Assembly (NCBI RefSeq): GCF_900114455.1
Contig: NZ_FOTC01000001.1
Span: 893,058 to 957,057 of the forward strand
Length of the DNA: 64,000 bases
From: Halogranum rubrum
GTDB taxonomy: Archaea; Halobacteriota; Halobacteria; Halobacteriales; Haloferacaceae
Direction of reading: 5' to 3'
Made by a program: the position numbers and the translations under genes
Shown here: piece by piece, positions 1 through 8,920 of the stretch
Numbering within the stretch: position 1 is the stretch's first letter
How the letters are laid out: each line of letters opens with the position of its first letter
The notes under the pieces: generated by a model
What the model was told of the DNA's origin: nothing
Database searches by the model: none
What the model saw: only the letters and a program-made list of their open reading frames with translations

Positions 1-17
1 GTTAGCGAATCAACGCA

Positions 18-854
18 TCACCGAATCTTTCGGACGTCGCTCACGTCGAAGCCGCCTTCGTTTATCTCCGTCTCGAAGCGAACGATGTTCTCCGACTCGA
101 GACGCGAGAGCACACCGCGGAACGACCGGACGACCATCGTTCGCGCCCGCTGTGACCCGCCGGACTCCCACTCGAACTGGAGCGTTCCACCCGCGGCGTC
201 CATCAAGTGACCGAGTTCTCTCGCGTCGAGCGTCTCGAGGTTCACCAGCGCGATGATGAGGCCGTCCCACTGGTGGGACGCTTTCATCAGCCCCCGCATC
301 ACCGTCGCGACTTCCGTCCACGTCACGTCGTCGCCGATGGTCCCGATGAGTTCGGTGATAGAGTCGATGAGTACGAGGTTCCCCGCGGCGTGTTCGGAGA
401 GATAGTCACCGAGCGCCGAGACGACGCCGTCGCGGTTCTGCTGCGAGCCGAGGTCCTGCAACGACGTCGTCTCGTCCATGTACCAGTCGCGCGGAATCGG
501 ACTCAACTGGAAGTACTCGGGCGAGAAGTCGCGGAACTGGATTCGGTCGACGGCGGCGTCGACGATTTCGTCGGTCATCGTGTAGGCCAGTTCCTGCTCG
601 ATGTAGTCGCGGTCGGCGGTGAACGAGAGGTAGTGTATCTCCGGTGGAATCCGGGCGTCGTCCGCGAGGTCACCGTAGTGCAAGTCGAAGCGCTCCGGGT
701 CGGCGTGTGCGAGGGCGTTCATCGCGGCGCTCGTGTACATGAACTCGCGTGCCCCCGCGCCCGCTTCGCCGACGAGCAACACGACGTTTCCGGAGGGAAC
801 TCCCCCACCGATGATGGAGTCGAGTCGTGGGACGCCGAAGGGGATGGTAGTCAT
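18..854 (-). CDS. KaiC/RAD55-like RecA-fold protein (HTR-like)
   Basis: This 278-residue protein has the fold pattern of KaiC/RAD55-type RecA ATPases: an opening FGVPRLDSIIGGGVPSG segment, a P-loop region at residues 28-36 and a Walker B strand (NLVLIDSITEL) near residue 160. The P-loop reads GEAGAGAR, so the invariant lysine of GxxxxGKT is missing, and ATP hydrolysis may be lost or altered. Haloarchaea carry many such proteins, often annotated as HTR-like and suspected of signalling roles. The start follows a TATA-like ACTATACGG about 28 bases upstream, which suggests a leaderless transcript. The family assignment is good; the function is unknown. Confidence 0.85.
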   Translation of the reverse strand: MTTIPFGVPRLDSIIGGGVPSGNVVLLVGEAGAGAREFMYTSAAMNALAHADPERFDLHYGDLADDARIPPEIHYLSFTADRDYIEQELAYTMTDEIVDAAVDRIQFRDFSPEYFQLSPIPRDWYMDETTSLQDLGSQQNRDGVVSALGDYLSEHAAGNLVLIDSITELIGTIGDDVTWTEVATVMRGLMKASHQWDGLIIALVNLETLDARELGHLMDAAGGTLQFEWESGGSQRARTMVVRSFRGVLSRLESENIVRFETEINEGGFDVSDVRKIR

Positions 855-970
855 GGAACTGTCTGTTCGGGCAGACCGTATAGTGGTTGCGCCGCTGGTG
901 GCGTCACGGACGCTACAGAGTCACGACCGAGCGACGAGTCGAACTCGGGGGAACCTGGGAATCTGTACAC

Positions 971-1399
971 TTACCGGGCGATGAGTAACACTCCGACAGC
1001 AGCGAATACGAGACCGAGGATTTTGCTCGCCGTGACGTCGTCCCCGAGGATTGTCATCCCGATGAGCGCCGCCACGACGAAGTACATCGCGCTGACCGTC
1101 GACACAGTCGTCGCCGTTCCCACGGAGAGACCCACGTAGGTCGAGATGAGGCCAATCGAGACGAACACCCCGGCAACGGCCGCGAGCAGTCCACCCCGCG
1201 GGGTGACGGCGAGCGACGCGTCGGAGAGGAAGACGTAAACCACGGTGAGTGTCGTCGCAACGACGTACGAGATAGCAGCGGCAGTCCTCGGGTCGATCGA
1301 ATCGGATGCAGCGTCCCCGAGGACCAGCCAGATACCCCACGCGACCATCGTAATCGCCCCGAAGAAGACCCCCGGTCCCGCCTCTGAGAAGTCAATCAC
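971..1399 (-). CDS. Single-domain EamA/DMT-family transporter
   Basis: The product is about 142 residues of hydrophobic protein with roughly five membrane segments and the EamA pattern: an opening FFGAITMVAWGIWLVLGDAAS and a closing segment in which ASKILGLVFAAVGVLLIAR resembles the end of EamA domains. Full DMT transporters have two EamA domains of about 140 residues each, so this is a half-size form that probably dimerises. I chose a GTG start at 1399 because a TATA-like CTTACTC lies about 29 bases upstream. The longer 179-residue frame would begin with an unlikely hydrophilic stretch. The substrate cannot be inferred. Confidence 0.8.
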   Translation of the reverse strand: MIDFSEAGPGVFFGAITMVAWGIWLVLGDAASDSIDPRTAAAISYVVATTLTVVYVFLSDASLAVTPRGGLLAAVAGVFVSIGLISTYVGLSVGTATTVSTVSAMYFVVAALIGMTILGDDVTASKILGLVFAAVGVLLIAR

Positions 1400-1533
1400 G
1401 TAGCAGGCGGTCGCCCCCCGTGGAGTAAGTGCTTCTGCTTGTCGAGTGGTCGTTCGGGTAGTTAGGGTTGTTCGTCCGAACGCAACTGTCTCTCGTTGCC
1501 ACTCGACCACCTAAGCCACTCGAGCAGTTCTCC

Positions 1534-2493
1534 TCACTCCACACGTGCGCCGACGTTCCGGCCACGGGCGACGAACGCGCGGCCGCCACCGACGGCGTCC
1601 AGTGCGTCTTCACCCACCTCCACGGCAGCGTCGGCGTGCGTCTCGTCCGTCACGCCGTAGACCGCCGGGCCCCACGATGACTGCCCCGCTCCGTACACCG
1701 CAGGCGACTCGGCGAGTCGTTCGACCAGTTCACCGACTGGTGGGCGGTAGACGCCACCCTGTTCGTCGGCGTACCACGCGCCGTTGAGTCGTCCGACTTC
1801 GGCGACGGCCTCGCCGAACCGCTCGGCCGACCCCGTCGCGACGGCGGGGAGGAGTCGCCGCGCGAGGATGCCAGCGATTCGGTCGGCGATAGCGGGGTCG
1901 GCGCGTTCGACGACGGAGCGCATGCTGGCGTCCTCGTCGTCGCCGCTCCGGCCGGGGTCGGCGTCCGGCACGCAGACGAGAAACCGCCAGTCGTCGGGGA
2001 CGGCGTGGCGGACGGCGACGGGCGGAACCGTCCACTCGCCGTCCATCGGCCGGTCCGTGGTGAACCGCGTCGTCGGGTGGCCGGCGTCGAAGACGAACCC
2101 ACCCTCTTCGAACGTCGCGACGCCGATACCCGAGCGACCGCCGCGACCCAGTTGAGGGGCGCACTCGCGAACGGACACGTCTCGGCCGTATGCGCGAGCG
2201 ACCGCGTCGAGCGTCGCCAACGCGAGTTGCGTCCCACTCCCGAGTCCGGCGTGTCGAGGCAGTCGCTCGTGGACTGTTACGTCTGCGCCGTCGACGCCGA
2301 GGAGGTCCGTCGCGCGGGTCGCGTACTCGCGAACCGTAGGGTCGTCGCAGTCGACGGCGTCGGCCTGTCGTGCCTCGACGACCACCTCCGGCGTGTCGAG
2401 TCCGACGCCGAGCGCACCGTAGAGTCGCTCGTGGGAGAGACTGAGGTTTCCGAAGCCGAAGTGGAGGCGTGCTCCGGCGGCGACTCGAACCAT
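1534..2493 (-). CDS. GHMP-kinase-like beta-RFAP synthase family protein
   Basis: The protein has 319 residues and the GHMP fold, with the ATP-loop motif HAGLGSGTQLALA near residue 84 and a glycine/serine-rich GAGQSSWGPAVYG motif near the C-terminus. Both are typical of beta-ribofuranosylaminobenzene 5'-phosphate synthase relatives, which join a p-aminobenzoate-type aromatic to PRPP in pterin cofactor synthesis. The actual haloarchaeal substrate is not proven. I placed the start at the ATG followed by VRVAAGARLHFGF, because a TATA-like box lies about 26 bases upstream and longer frames would overlap the divergent ADP-ribosylglycohydrolase gene. Confidence 0.82.
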   Translation of the reverse strand: MVRVAAGARLHFGFGNLSLSHERLYGALGVGLDTPEVVVEARQADAVDCDDPTVREYATRATDLLGVDGADVTVHERLPRHAGLGSGTQLALATLDAVARAYGRDVSVRECAPQLGRGGRSGIGVATFEEGGFVFDAGHPTTRFTTDRPMDGEWTVPPVAVRHAVPDDWRFLVCVPDADPGRSGDDEDASMRSVVERADPAIADRIAGILARRLLPAVATGSAERFGEAVAEVGRLNGAWYADEQGGVYRPPVGELVERLAESPAVYGAGQSSWGPAVYGVTDETHADAAVEVGEDALDAVGGGRAFVARGRNVGARVE

Positions 2494-2515
2494 ACCCCTC
2501 GCTACTAGCCCGCCG

Positions 2516-2580
2516 AGTAAGGTGGTTTCGACGGTGGCAACGACGTCCTGTGTCGACGCCTCGGAGGGACGCTTTTCTCC
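2516..2580. promoter_or_regulatory. Divergent leaderless promoter pair
   Basis: The 108-base gap between two divergent genes holds TTACTC, read leftward, about 26 bases before the GHMP gene start, and CTTTTCTC, read rightward, about 28 bases before the ADP-ribosylglycohydrolase ATG. Both positions match haloarchaeal TATA boxes of leaderless genes. Confidence 0.5.
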
Positions 2581-2601
2581 CCGGGCTGTGTCTTCGGCGA
2601 C

Positions 2602-3522
2602 ATGACTGCGCTCGATAACGCCCGCGGCGCGCTTCTCGGACTCGCCTGCGGCGACGCCCTCGGCCGACCCGTGGAGTTCCAGTCGGCAGAACAGATTCGG
2701 ACCACCCACGGCCGCGTCGAGGAGATGCTGTCGAACGGGACGCACGGTCAGCCGGCGGGAACGGTTACGGACGACACCGAGATGGCGCTCTGCATCGCCC
2801 GCAGTCTCGCCGAACGCGAGGCGTTCGCCCCGACCGACGTCGCCGCTCGCTTCGTCGAGTGGTACGAGTCGGGACCGTTCGACATCGGTCTCATGACCGC
2901 CGACGCCGTCCGCAACCTGCAAGACGGCCTCGCGTGGGACGAGGCCGGCCAGCGCGTCTGGCAAGCCCGCCCTGAAGGGTCGAACGCCGGAAACGGGAGC
3001 GTGATGCGCTGTGTCCCCTACGCGCTGGCCTTCGTCGACGACGAGGAGAGCTTAGACCGGGCGAGCAGGCAGTCCTCGGCCATCACCCACGCCGACCCGC
3101 GCTGTACCGCGGGCTGTGCCCTCCTGAACCGGACCGTGGCAGGGTTGATTCGCGGCGGTGACGACCCGCTCGCGCGGGCGCTCGACGCGACGGATCTTCC
3201 CGACGAGTTGGAGGCTGCGCTCCGACCCGTCTCGGAGAGCCAGCGGCCAAGCCCGCTCCGTTCGTCGGGCTACGTCGTCCACACGCTGCAGGCGGCGCTG
3301 TGGCTCGGACTCACGGCCGACTCGGCCGAGGAAGCCGTCGTCGACGCCGTCGCACTCGGCGAGGACACCGACACCGTCGGCGCGGTGACGGGGGCTATCG
3401 CCGGTGCACGCTTCGGTGCGTCCGCACTCCCGGAACGGTGGTTGGAGACGATTCCGGAACGCGAGGAACTCTCGTCGCTGGCGACGGTGCTGTACGAGAC
3501 GGAGTTCCCCGTCGTCGGCTGA
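2602..3522 (+). CDS. ADP-ribosylglycohydrolase (DraG/ARH) family protein
   Basis: The 306-residue protein has the ARH/DraG fold. The opening ARGALLGLACGDALG motif (residues 7-21) and the metal-binding TDDTEM motif near residue 57 are present, as is the closing GEDTDTVGAVTGAIAGARFG motif near residue 252, which supplies the second pair of magnesium-binding aspartates. Relatives remove ADP-ribose from proteins or small molecules. All key acidic residues are visible, so the protein should be active. The target is unknown; some family members act on free ADP-ribosyl compounds rather than on proteins. It is transcribed divergently from the GHMP-family gene. Confidence 0.9.
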   Translation: MTALDNARGALLGLACGDALGRPVEFQSAEQIRTTHGRVEEMLSNGTHGQPAGTVTDDTEMALCIARSLAEREAFAPTDVAARFVEWYESGPFDIGLMTADAVRNLQDGLAWDEAGQRVWQARPEGSNAGNGSVMRCVPYALAFVDDEESLDRASRQSSAITHADPRCTAGCALLNRTVAGLIRGGDDPLARALDATDLPDELEAALRPVSESQRPSPLRSSGYVVHTLQAALWLGLTADSAEEAVVDAVALGEDTDTVGAVTGAIAGARFGASALPERWLETIPEREELSSLATVLYETEFPVVG

Positions 3523-3545
3523 TTCGGGACGGGTTCGAGACCGAT

Positions 3546-3863
3546 TCAGGACGGAAGCGGACAGAGACTCGCCGTGAAGACGACTACCTCGTCGGTGTCG
3601 TTGCGTGCGCCGTGGACGACGCCGCGTTCGTGGAGGACCACGCCGGGTGCCTCTATCTCTTCTTCCTCCTCGTCTTGAATCACGGTCACCGTCCCCTGCA
3701 GCACGTGAAAGACGTTCGTACTGTCGTCGTGTTCGTGCGGCGAGAGTTCGGCACCGGGACCGAGCGCGAACGTCTTCACGAGCACGTCGTCGGTGACGAC
3801 CAGTTCTGCGGTCTCGACGTCGCCCGGGTCGGGCGAGAGGTCTGTCAAGCGATCGAGTGTCAC
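3546..3863 (-). CDS. Small cupin-domain protein
   Basis: About 105 residues form a single cupin barrel. The metal-binding motif 1 is recognisable as GAELSPHEHDDSTNVFHVLQG, and a second motif contains H and E residues around LHERGVVHGARN. A run of five glutamates lies between the two motifs. Single-domain cupins bind a metal or small ligand; no substrate can be assigned. A GTG start at 3863 is preferred because a TTAA box lies about 28 bases upstream. A longer reading (to 4037) is possible but would overlap the divergent gene on the other strand. Confidence 0.75.
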   Translation of the reverse strand: MTLDRLTDLSPDPGDVETAELVVTDDVLVKTFALGPGAELSPHEHDDSTNVFHVLQGTVTVIQDEEEEEIEAPGVVLHERGVVHGARNDTDEVVVFTASLCPLPS

Positions 3864-3975
3864 GGGACAGTCGTCGCTCGCGGGGCGGTTAAGCGTACGG
3901 TCGATCGAGCGTACGGTCACCGTCGGTGTGACCGGTGCGGCATATACAGGCATCGTGCGTATCCGTGATGCTCGT

Positions 3976-4254
3976 GTGAACCGTTCTATCGTCTCTCTAC
4001 CGGCGAACCCACCCGACGGCTGGCAGTCACTCTCCACCGAACGTGGTTCGAGATACAGCGCCGCCCAACGAGTACGATTCGTCAGCCCGAATGCCGGGTT
4101 GGCAGTCGCAGTGACGCTCGACGACGACGGCCCGGAATACCGCGTCGACAGACTCTGTGACGGCGATTGGACGCCGGTCGTTCGGAAGGCACCTCGGGAC
4201 GAGGCGCTCCGCTACGCACACGGGTTCATGCGAACGACGAGAACGACGAACTGA
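3976..4254 (+). CDS. Conserved-looking small haloarchaeal protein
   Basis: This is a 92-residue protein with alternating beta-type strands (VRFVSPNAGLAVAVTLDD, then GPEYRVDRLCDGDWTPVVRK) and acidic composition, consistent with a real soluble halophilic protein. I do not recognise the family. A GTG start at 3976 is suggested because CATATAC lies about 30 bases upstream; a GTG at 3955 is an in-frame alternative. It is divergent from the cupin gene and convergent with the DUF-type gene downstream. Confidence 0.55.
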   Translation: MNRSIVSLPANPPDGWQSLSTERGSRYSAAQRVRFVSPNAGLAVAVTLDDDGPEYRVDRLCDGDWTPVVRKAPRDEALRYAHGFMRTTRTTN

Positions 4255-4288
4255 GTCGGAGCGATTCGGAGAGAAAAGCGAGCGTCGA

Positions 4289-4618
4289 CTACGCGACGAG
4301 TTCTTCGGCGACGACGTCCGGCCCGAGCAGGTTCGGGTCGACGGCCAAGTCGGCCTGTCCCTTCGCGAACTCCGGGAGGGTGTCGTGTGCGTAGACGACG
4401 ACGCGGACGTCGGGGTTCAGTTCCTTCGCGAGCGGAATCGCCGTCGCGTCGTCGAGGTTGGTGAGGACGAACAGGTCGGCGCTCGCCAGCCCTGCTTCGT
4501 CCATGCTGTCTGCGGACGCGGGTGTGTCGATGTACGTCGTCTCGACGCCTTCGGCTTCGAGGGCACTGCCGAGTCCGTCGGCGTCGTCGCCGGCGACGAT
4601 GGCTGTCGTCACCGTCAT
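4289..4618 (-). CDS. Small Rossmann-like protein downstream of GMP synthetase
   Basis: The product is 109 residues, with a Rossmann-like half-domain (TAIVAGDDADGLGSALEAEG, then DLFVLTNLDDATAIPLAKELNP) resembling the NAD-binding or TrkA-N style of nucleotide binding, though cut short. A family of this size follows GMP synthetase in other haloarchaea (I believe DUF7126, from memory). Its ATG overlaps the stop of the upstream guaAb gene by one base (TGATG), so the two are probably translationally coupled. The role is unknown; the context suggests a link to nucleotide metabolism. Confidence 0.75.
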   Translation of the reverse strand: MTVTTAIVAGDDADGLGSALEAEGVETTYIDTPASADSMDEAGLASADLFVLTNLDDATAIPLAKELNPDVRVVVYAHDTLPEFAKGQADLAVDPNLLGPDVVAEELVA

Positions 4619-5535
4619 CACTCGTACTCGATGGTCGCCGGGGGTTTGTGCGTCACGTCGTAGACGACGCGAGCGACGTTCTCGTTCTGTCCGGTGATAC
4701 GGGACTGGATACGTTGGAGCGTCTCCCACGGGAGTTCCTGTGCGCGGGCGGTCATCCCGTCACGCGACTCGACGGAGCGAACTGAGACGATCCAACCGTG
4801 GACGCGGTTGTCGCCCTTCACGCCGGTCGCCTTGCCGACGACGGCGGCGAACGCCTGCCACGGTTCGTGTTCCTCCGTCTCTTCTTCGACGACGTGACAC
4901 GCGTCGCGGGCCACCTCGACCTTCTCCGGCGTGACTTCGCCGATGACGCGCACGGCGAGACCGGGGCCGGGGAACGGCATCCGCTCGGCGACGACCTCTT
5001 CGAGGTCCAGCGCACGAGCGACCTCGCGAACTTCGTCTTTGTAGAGGTCGCGGACGGGTTCGACGATGCCCTCGAAGTCGACGACGTCGGGGAGTCCACC
5101 GACGTTGTGGTGGGATTTGATGTTCCCCTCCGACTCGATGCGGTCGGGGTAGATGGTCCCCTGTACGAGGTACTCGGCGTCGGTGTCTTTCGCCTCACGC
5201 TCGAACTCGCGGATGAACTGCTCGCCGATGACCTTCCGCTTCTCCTCGGGGTCGGTGACGCCGGAGAGGGCGTCGAAGAATCGGTCTTGAGCCTCCACGA
5301 CTCGGAGGCTCTCCATGAACGCGAACGTCTCTCTGATTCCCTCGGTCTCGCCTTTCCGCATCAGTCCCGTGTCCACGTAGACCGGGGTGAGTTGGTCGCC
5401 GATGGCCTCGTAGGCCAGTGCGGCAGCGACGGAGGAGTCCACCCCGCCCGAGAGGGCGATGATGGCGTGTTCGTCGCCGACCTGTTCTCGAATCTCTGCT
5501 GTCGCCTCGTCGATGAAGCTGTCTACGTCTACCAT
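4618..5535 (-). CDS. guaAb: GMP synthase, ATP-pyrophosphatase subunit B
   Basis: The 305-residue protein is the synthetase half of GMP synthase, which in archaea is split from the glutaminase. It adenylates XMP and aminates it to GMP with ammonia from a separate GATase subunit. The PP-loop [13 protein letters not shown] (residues 29-41) and the [13 protein letters not shown] motif near residue 187 are intact. The C-terminal dimerisation region ending in KPPATIEYE is also present. The gene starts immediately after the pyrG stop codon and overlaps the next small gene, giving a pyrG-guaAb-small protein operon that couples CTP and GMP synthesis. Confidence 0.97.
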   Translation of the reverse strand: MVDVDSFIDEATAEIREQVGDEHAIIALSGGVDSSVAAALAYEAIGDQLTPVYVDTGLMRKGETEGIRETFAFMESLRVVEAQDRFFDALSGVTDPEEKRKVIGEQFIREFEREAKDTDAEYLVQGTIYPDRIESEGNIKSHHNVGGLPDVVDFEGIVEPVRDLYKDEVREVARALDLEEVVAERMPFPGPGLAVRVIGEVTPEKVEVARDACHVVEEETEEHEPWQAFAAVVGKATGVKGDNRVHGWIVSVRSVESRDGMTARAQELPWETLQRIQSRITGQNENVARVVYDVTHKPPATIEYE

Positions 5536-7179
5536 TTATGCTTGAATCTCTTTCTTCGCAACTTGTTCGAGGACGGCGTCGACGAGTCCGACGAACGGCG
5601 GACTCGCTCGGTCTGGTCGCGAGCGGAACTCGGGGTGGAACTGCGTCCCGAGGAAGAACGGGTGGTCGGTTCGTTCGACGATCTCCATCCGGTTTCCGGC
5701 CTTCCCGGAGAACACCATGTCTCCGGCTTCGAGTTCGTCGATGTACTCGGGGTTCACTTCGTAGCGGTGGCGGTGTCGTTCGGTACAGGAGTCCGCGCCG
5801 TACACGTCGGCGGCGAGCGAGTCGGCCTGGATGTCCGTGTCGTGTGCGCCGAGTCGCATCGTGCCGCCGAGGTCCTGCAGGTCGTACTGTTCGGGCAGGA
5901 GGTCGATGACGGGGTACGGCGTCTCGGGGTCGATTTCCGCGGAGTGTGCGCCCTCCCAGCCGAGGATGTTGCGGGCGTGTTCGACGACGGCCATCTGGAA
6001 GCCGAGACAGAGTCCCAAGAACGGAACGTCGTGCTCGCGAGCGTAGCGGATTGCCTCTATCTTGCCCCCGGTTCCCCGAGAGCCGAATCCGCCGGGGACG
6101 ACGATGCCGTCCGCCTCGCGGAGTCGTTCGGTGTGGGTGTCGCGCATCTCGTCGGAGTCGACCCACAGCACGTTGACGTCGACGCCCTGTTCGAGGCCAG
6201 CGTGTTTCAGCGCCTCGTAGATGGACATGTAGGCGTCTTCTAAGGCGTACTTGCCGACGAGCGCGATGTCGACGGACCCGTCACGCTCGCGGGTGACCAG
6301 TTCGCGCCAACTGTTGTCGCGTTCGCTCTTCGGGAGCGCCTCGCCAATGAGGCCGAGTCGAGCCATCACGTACTCGTCGAGGCCCTCGTCTTCGACCATC
6401 AGGGGGACGTGGTAGATGTCCTCGACGTCGGGGTTCGAGAAGACGGCCTCGGTGGGAACGTCACAGAACTGCGCGATTTTGGCCTTCGTCGCCTGCTCCA
6501 GATGCTCCTCGTTGCGGCCGACGAGGATGTCCGGTTGGAGGCCGATAGAACGCAGTTCCTTCACGCTGTGCTGCGTGGGCTTCGTCTTCTGCTCGCCGTT
6601 CTTCGAGTTCGGGACGAGCGTGACGTGGGTGAGCAGGAAGTCGTCGTCGTCCTCTTCGTGGGCGAACTGGCGGAGCGATTCGAGGAACGGCATCGACTCG
6701 ATGTCGCCGACCGTCCCGCCTATTTCGACGATACAGACGTCGGAGCCGTCGGCCGCCTCGCGGATGCGGCGTTTGATGTCGTCGGTGACGTGCGGGATAA
6801 TCTGGACCGTCTTTCCGAGGTAGTCACCGGCGCGTTCCTTCTCGATGACGTGCTGGTAGGTCTTGCCCGTCGTGATGTTGTGGTCGGAGGTCATGTCGAC
6901 CCCGAGGAACCGCTCGTAGTTCCCCAAGTCGAGGTCGACTTCGCCGCCGTCTTTGAGCACGTACACCTCGCCGTGCTCGTAGGGGTTCATCGTCCCTGCG
7001 TCGACGTTCAGATACGGGTCGACCTTGACGGCCGTGACGTCGAACCCGGCGTTCGCGAGCAGTCGGCCGGTACTGGCGGCCGTGATGCCTTTCCCGAGCC
7101 CGGACATCACACCCCCCGTGACGAAAATGAACTTCCTCCCCAAATCGGGGTCGTAACCTGTGTCAGGTTCCGTCGGCAT
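5536..7179 (-). CDS. pyrG: CTP synthase
   Basis: This 547-residue protein is a full-length CTP synthase that converts UTP and glutamine to CTP. The amidoligase domain opens with [21 protein letters not shown] (residues 16-36), including the P-loop, followed by the [13 protein letters not shown] motif. The C-terminal class-I glutaminase has the nucleophile elbow GLCLGFQ and a closing FHPEF histidine/glutamate pair. The length is normal for the family. A TTTTC-type box about 30 bases upstream probably serves as promoter for the whole operon with guaAb. Confidence 0.98.
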   Translation of the reverse strand: MPTEPDTGYDPDLGRKFIFVTGGVMSGLGKGITAASTGRLLANAGFDVTAVKVDPYLNVDAGTMNPYEHGEVYVLKDGGEVDLDLGNYERFLGVDMTSDHNITTGKTYQHVIEKERAGDYLGKTVQIIPHVTDDIKRRIREAADGSDVCIVEIGGTVGDIESMPFLESLRQFAHEEDDDDFLLTHVTLVPNSKNGEQKTKPTQHSVKELRSIGLQPDILVGRNEEHLEQATKAKIAQFCDVPTEAVFSNPDVEDIYHVPLMVEDEGLDEYVMARLGLIGEALPKSERDNSWRELVTRERDGSVDIALVGKYALEDAYMSIYEALKHAGLEQGVDVNVLWVDSDEMRDTHTERLREADGIVVPGGFGSRGTGGKIEAIRYAREHDVPFLGLCLGFQMAVVEHARNILGWEGAHSAEIDPETPYPVIDLLPEQYDLQDLGGTMRLGAHDTDIQADSLAADVYGADSCTERHRHRYEVNPEYIDELEAGDMVFSGKAGNRMEIVERTDHPFFLGTQFHPEFRSRPDRASPPFVGLVDAVLEQVAKKEIQA

Positions 7180-7281
7180 ACCGAGTGTGTGCGAGGGGCG
7201 CTGAAAACGGTTTCGGAGCGGTCAATCCTGTGGGAAGGAGCCGCAAGTTCATGGACATTAGGGTGTTTTTCACGCCGATTG

Positions 7282-8055
7282 TCAGAACAGAGGACCACCG
7301 CGTTCTGACCCGCCGAACGTGACGTCGATTGCGGGGTTGAACTCGCCACTCGTTACCTCGAACGAGGCGACGCTGTGGAACGACTGGCTGCGTTCTGTGG
7401 ACCCGCTCCACCTCGCACTGTGGACGTCCTCCCACGACTGTCCATCGTACCCCATCATGCTTGCGCGCTCGATACGTCCAGTTCCGAGCGGATACTGTAT
7501 CACTTCCCCGCCTAGCGAGACGGACGCCGGACCGGAGTCCACCGGCGGGCGCGGTTGCCACTCGGTCATCGTTCCCCACTCTGGATTGTACGCGATGTTG
7601 TGGCCGAGGTGCCGAAGGTTCGGTTCGTCTGCCAGCATCTCTCGGTCGTCGTTCGGCCTCCCGCCACTCCAGAGATAGAGATAGTACCGCGTTGGTGCCT
7701 CCGAATCACGGTACACCACCGCGATATGCCGAGTGTAGACGAACTGGTTGCGGACACGCCCTGGCTTGGCAAGCGCCCACTGGAACGTCGCGGTATCAGG
7801 AAACGGCGACCGACCGGTTCCGCTCCACGGAGCGTGCTCGCCAAACGACTCTCGCAGATAGTCGGCGAACTCGACGTACCACTCGTGAGAGCGTCGCTCC
7901 TCCTCGTCGTAGTTGGCGATGCGAAACCCAGCATGCGTCGACATTCCGGGACCGTTGTAGCCACCAGTACACCCCGATAGCGACGCGAGCGACCCAGCCG
8001 AGAGCGTCGCACCGACACGACGCAGAAACCGACGACGAGAGGAGGGACCAGTCAT
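7282..8055 (-). CDS. Tat-exported lipoprotein, function unknown
   Basis: The product is about 257 residues. Its N-terminus carries a twin-arginine signal (SRRRFLRRVG) and a lipobox ending in LSGC near residue 29, so it is predicted to be exported folded by Tat and lipid-anchored outside the cell. The mature part is hydrophilic, with many W, Y and R residues (for example YYLYLWSGGRPNDDREM), and shows no family I recognise. The ATG at 8055 is supported by a GTTATC box about 28 bases upstream. It is divergent from the PHP-domain gene. Confidence 0.8.
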   Translation of the reverse strand: MTGPSSRRRFLRRVGATLSAGSLASLSGCTGGYNGPGMSTHAGFRIANYDEEERRSHEWYVEFADYLRESFGEHAPWSGTGRSPFPDTATFQWALAKPGRVRNQFVYTRHIAVVYRDSEAPTRYYLYLWSGGRPNDDREMLADEPNLRHLGHNIAYNPEWGTMTEWQPRPPVDSGPASVSLGGEVIQYPLGTGRIERASMMGYDGQSWEDVHSARWSGSTERSQSFHSVASFEVTSGEFNPAIDVTFGGSERGGPLF

Positions 8056-8140
8056 GACGCGACTGTCGCCCACTCGACAGATAACTGTTCGCGTCTTACC
8101 CACCGACAACTACTATCTCCTCCACCCTGAACCACCCTTT

Positions 8141-8920
8141 GTGTCCCACGCCTACGACTATCACGTTCACTCGAACTACTCCGACGGGCGGTTTCTCTTC
8201 CAGATGCTTCGGGCGGCCGAAGAAGCAGGCCTCGACGGCGTCGGTTTCGCCGACCACTGTAACGTCTCCTCGCGCGAGGCGATGCAGGAGGCGAAGCGGC
8301 ATCTCGGATTCAACCTCGACCAGACGTACGAGCGACGACGGGAGGCAATCGACTCCCTGCAGGACCGATTCGACGTCGCCATCTTCGACGCCGTCGAGAT
8401 GGACTACGACCCACGGGATGAAGCGGAGATAGCCGACTTTCTCGACGAGGCCGACTTCGACTACACCATCGGGAGCGTCCACCACCTCGAAGACGTGAAC
8501 GTCCACTTCGAGGGCTACTTCGCGAAGAAAGACGAGGACGAACGGCGTGCGCTCGTCGACGAGTACTACGACACGCTCGTCTCGCTCGTCGAGTCCGAAC
8601 TGTTCGACGTCGCCGCACACATCGACCTGCTCGAACGGAACCCTGTGCTTCGAGGCTACGCGACCGAAGACCACTACGAGCGCGTCGCCGCGGCGTTCAC
8701 CGAGTCGCGGACGATTCCCGAGATAAACGGCGGGCGTATCCTCCGAGACTACGGCGAGTTCCATCCTGCGCCGTCGTTCCGCGACGTACTCGCCGCCCAC
8801 GACGTGGCATACACCGTCGGGTCGGACTCACACGACCCGGCGGCGCTGAAGAACTGTACGCCGGTGCTCACAGAGTTCTTCGAGGAGAAGAGAGAGGACC
8901 CGGTTCGAGTCGTTTCCTAA
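8141..8920 (+). CDS. PHP-domain phosphoesterase (histidinol-phosphatase-like)
   Basis: The protein has about 259 residues and shows the four PHP motifs: YDYHVHSNYSDG (HxH) at the start, GFADHCN, an ExD-type EMDYD near residue 90 with SVHHL following, and the closing VGSDSHDP. These coordinate a trinuclear metal site. Relatives include HisK-type histidinol-phosphatases and other phosphoesterases; either role is possible. A GTG start at 8141 is preferred, because TACTATCT lies about 27 bases upstream and a start at 8054 would overlap the divergent lipoprotein gene. It ends one base before the convergent gene's stop. Confidence 0.85.
   Translation: MSHAYDYHVHSNYSDGRFLFQMLRAAEEAGLDGVGFADHCNVSSREAMQEAKRHLGFNLDQTYERRREAIDSLQDRFDVAIFDAVEMDYDPRDEAEIADFLDEADFDYTIGSVHHLEDVNVHFEGYFAKKDEDERRALVDEYYDTLVSLVESELFDVAAHIDLLERNPVLRGYATEDHYERVAAAFTESRTIPEINGGRILRDYGEFHPAPSFRDVLAAHDVAYTVGSDSHDPAALKNCTPVLTEFFEEKREDPVRVVS

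Noticed and set aside
4798-6243. 481-codon plus-strand frame opposite guaAb and pyrG
   Set aside because: It spans two conserved genes on the other strand and shows no motif; clear antisense shadow.
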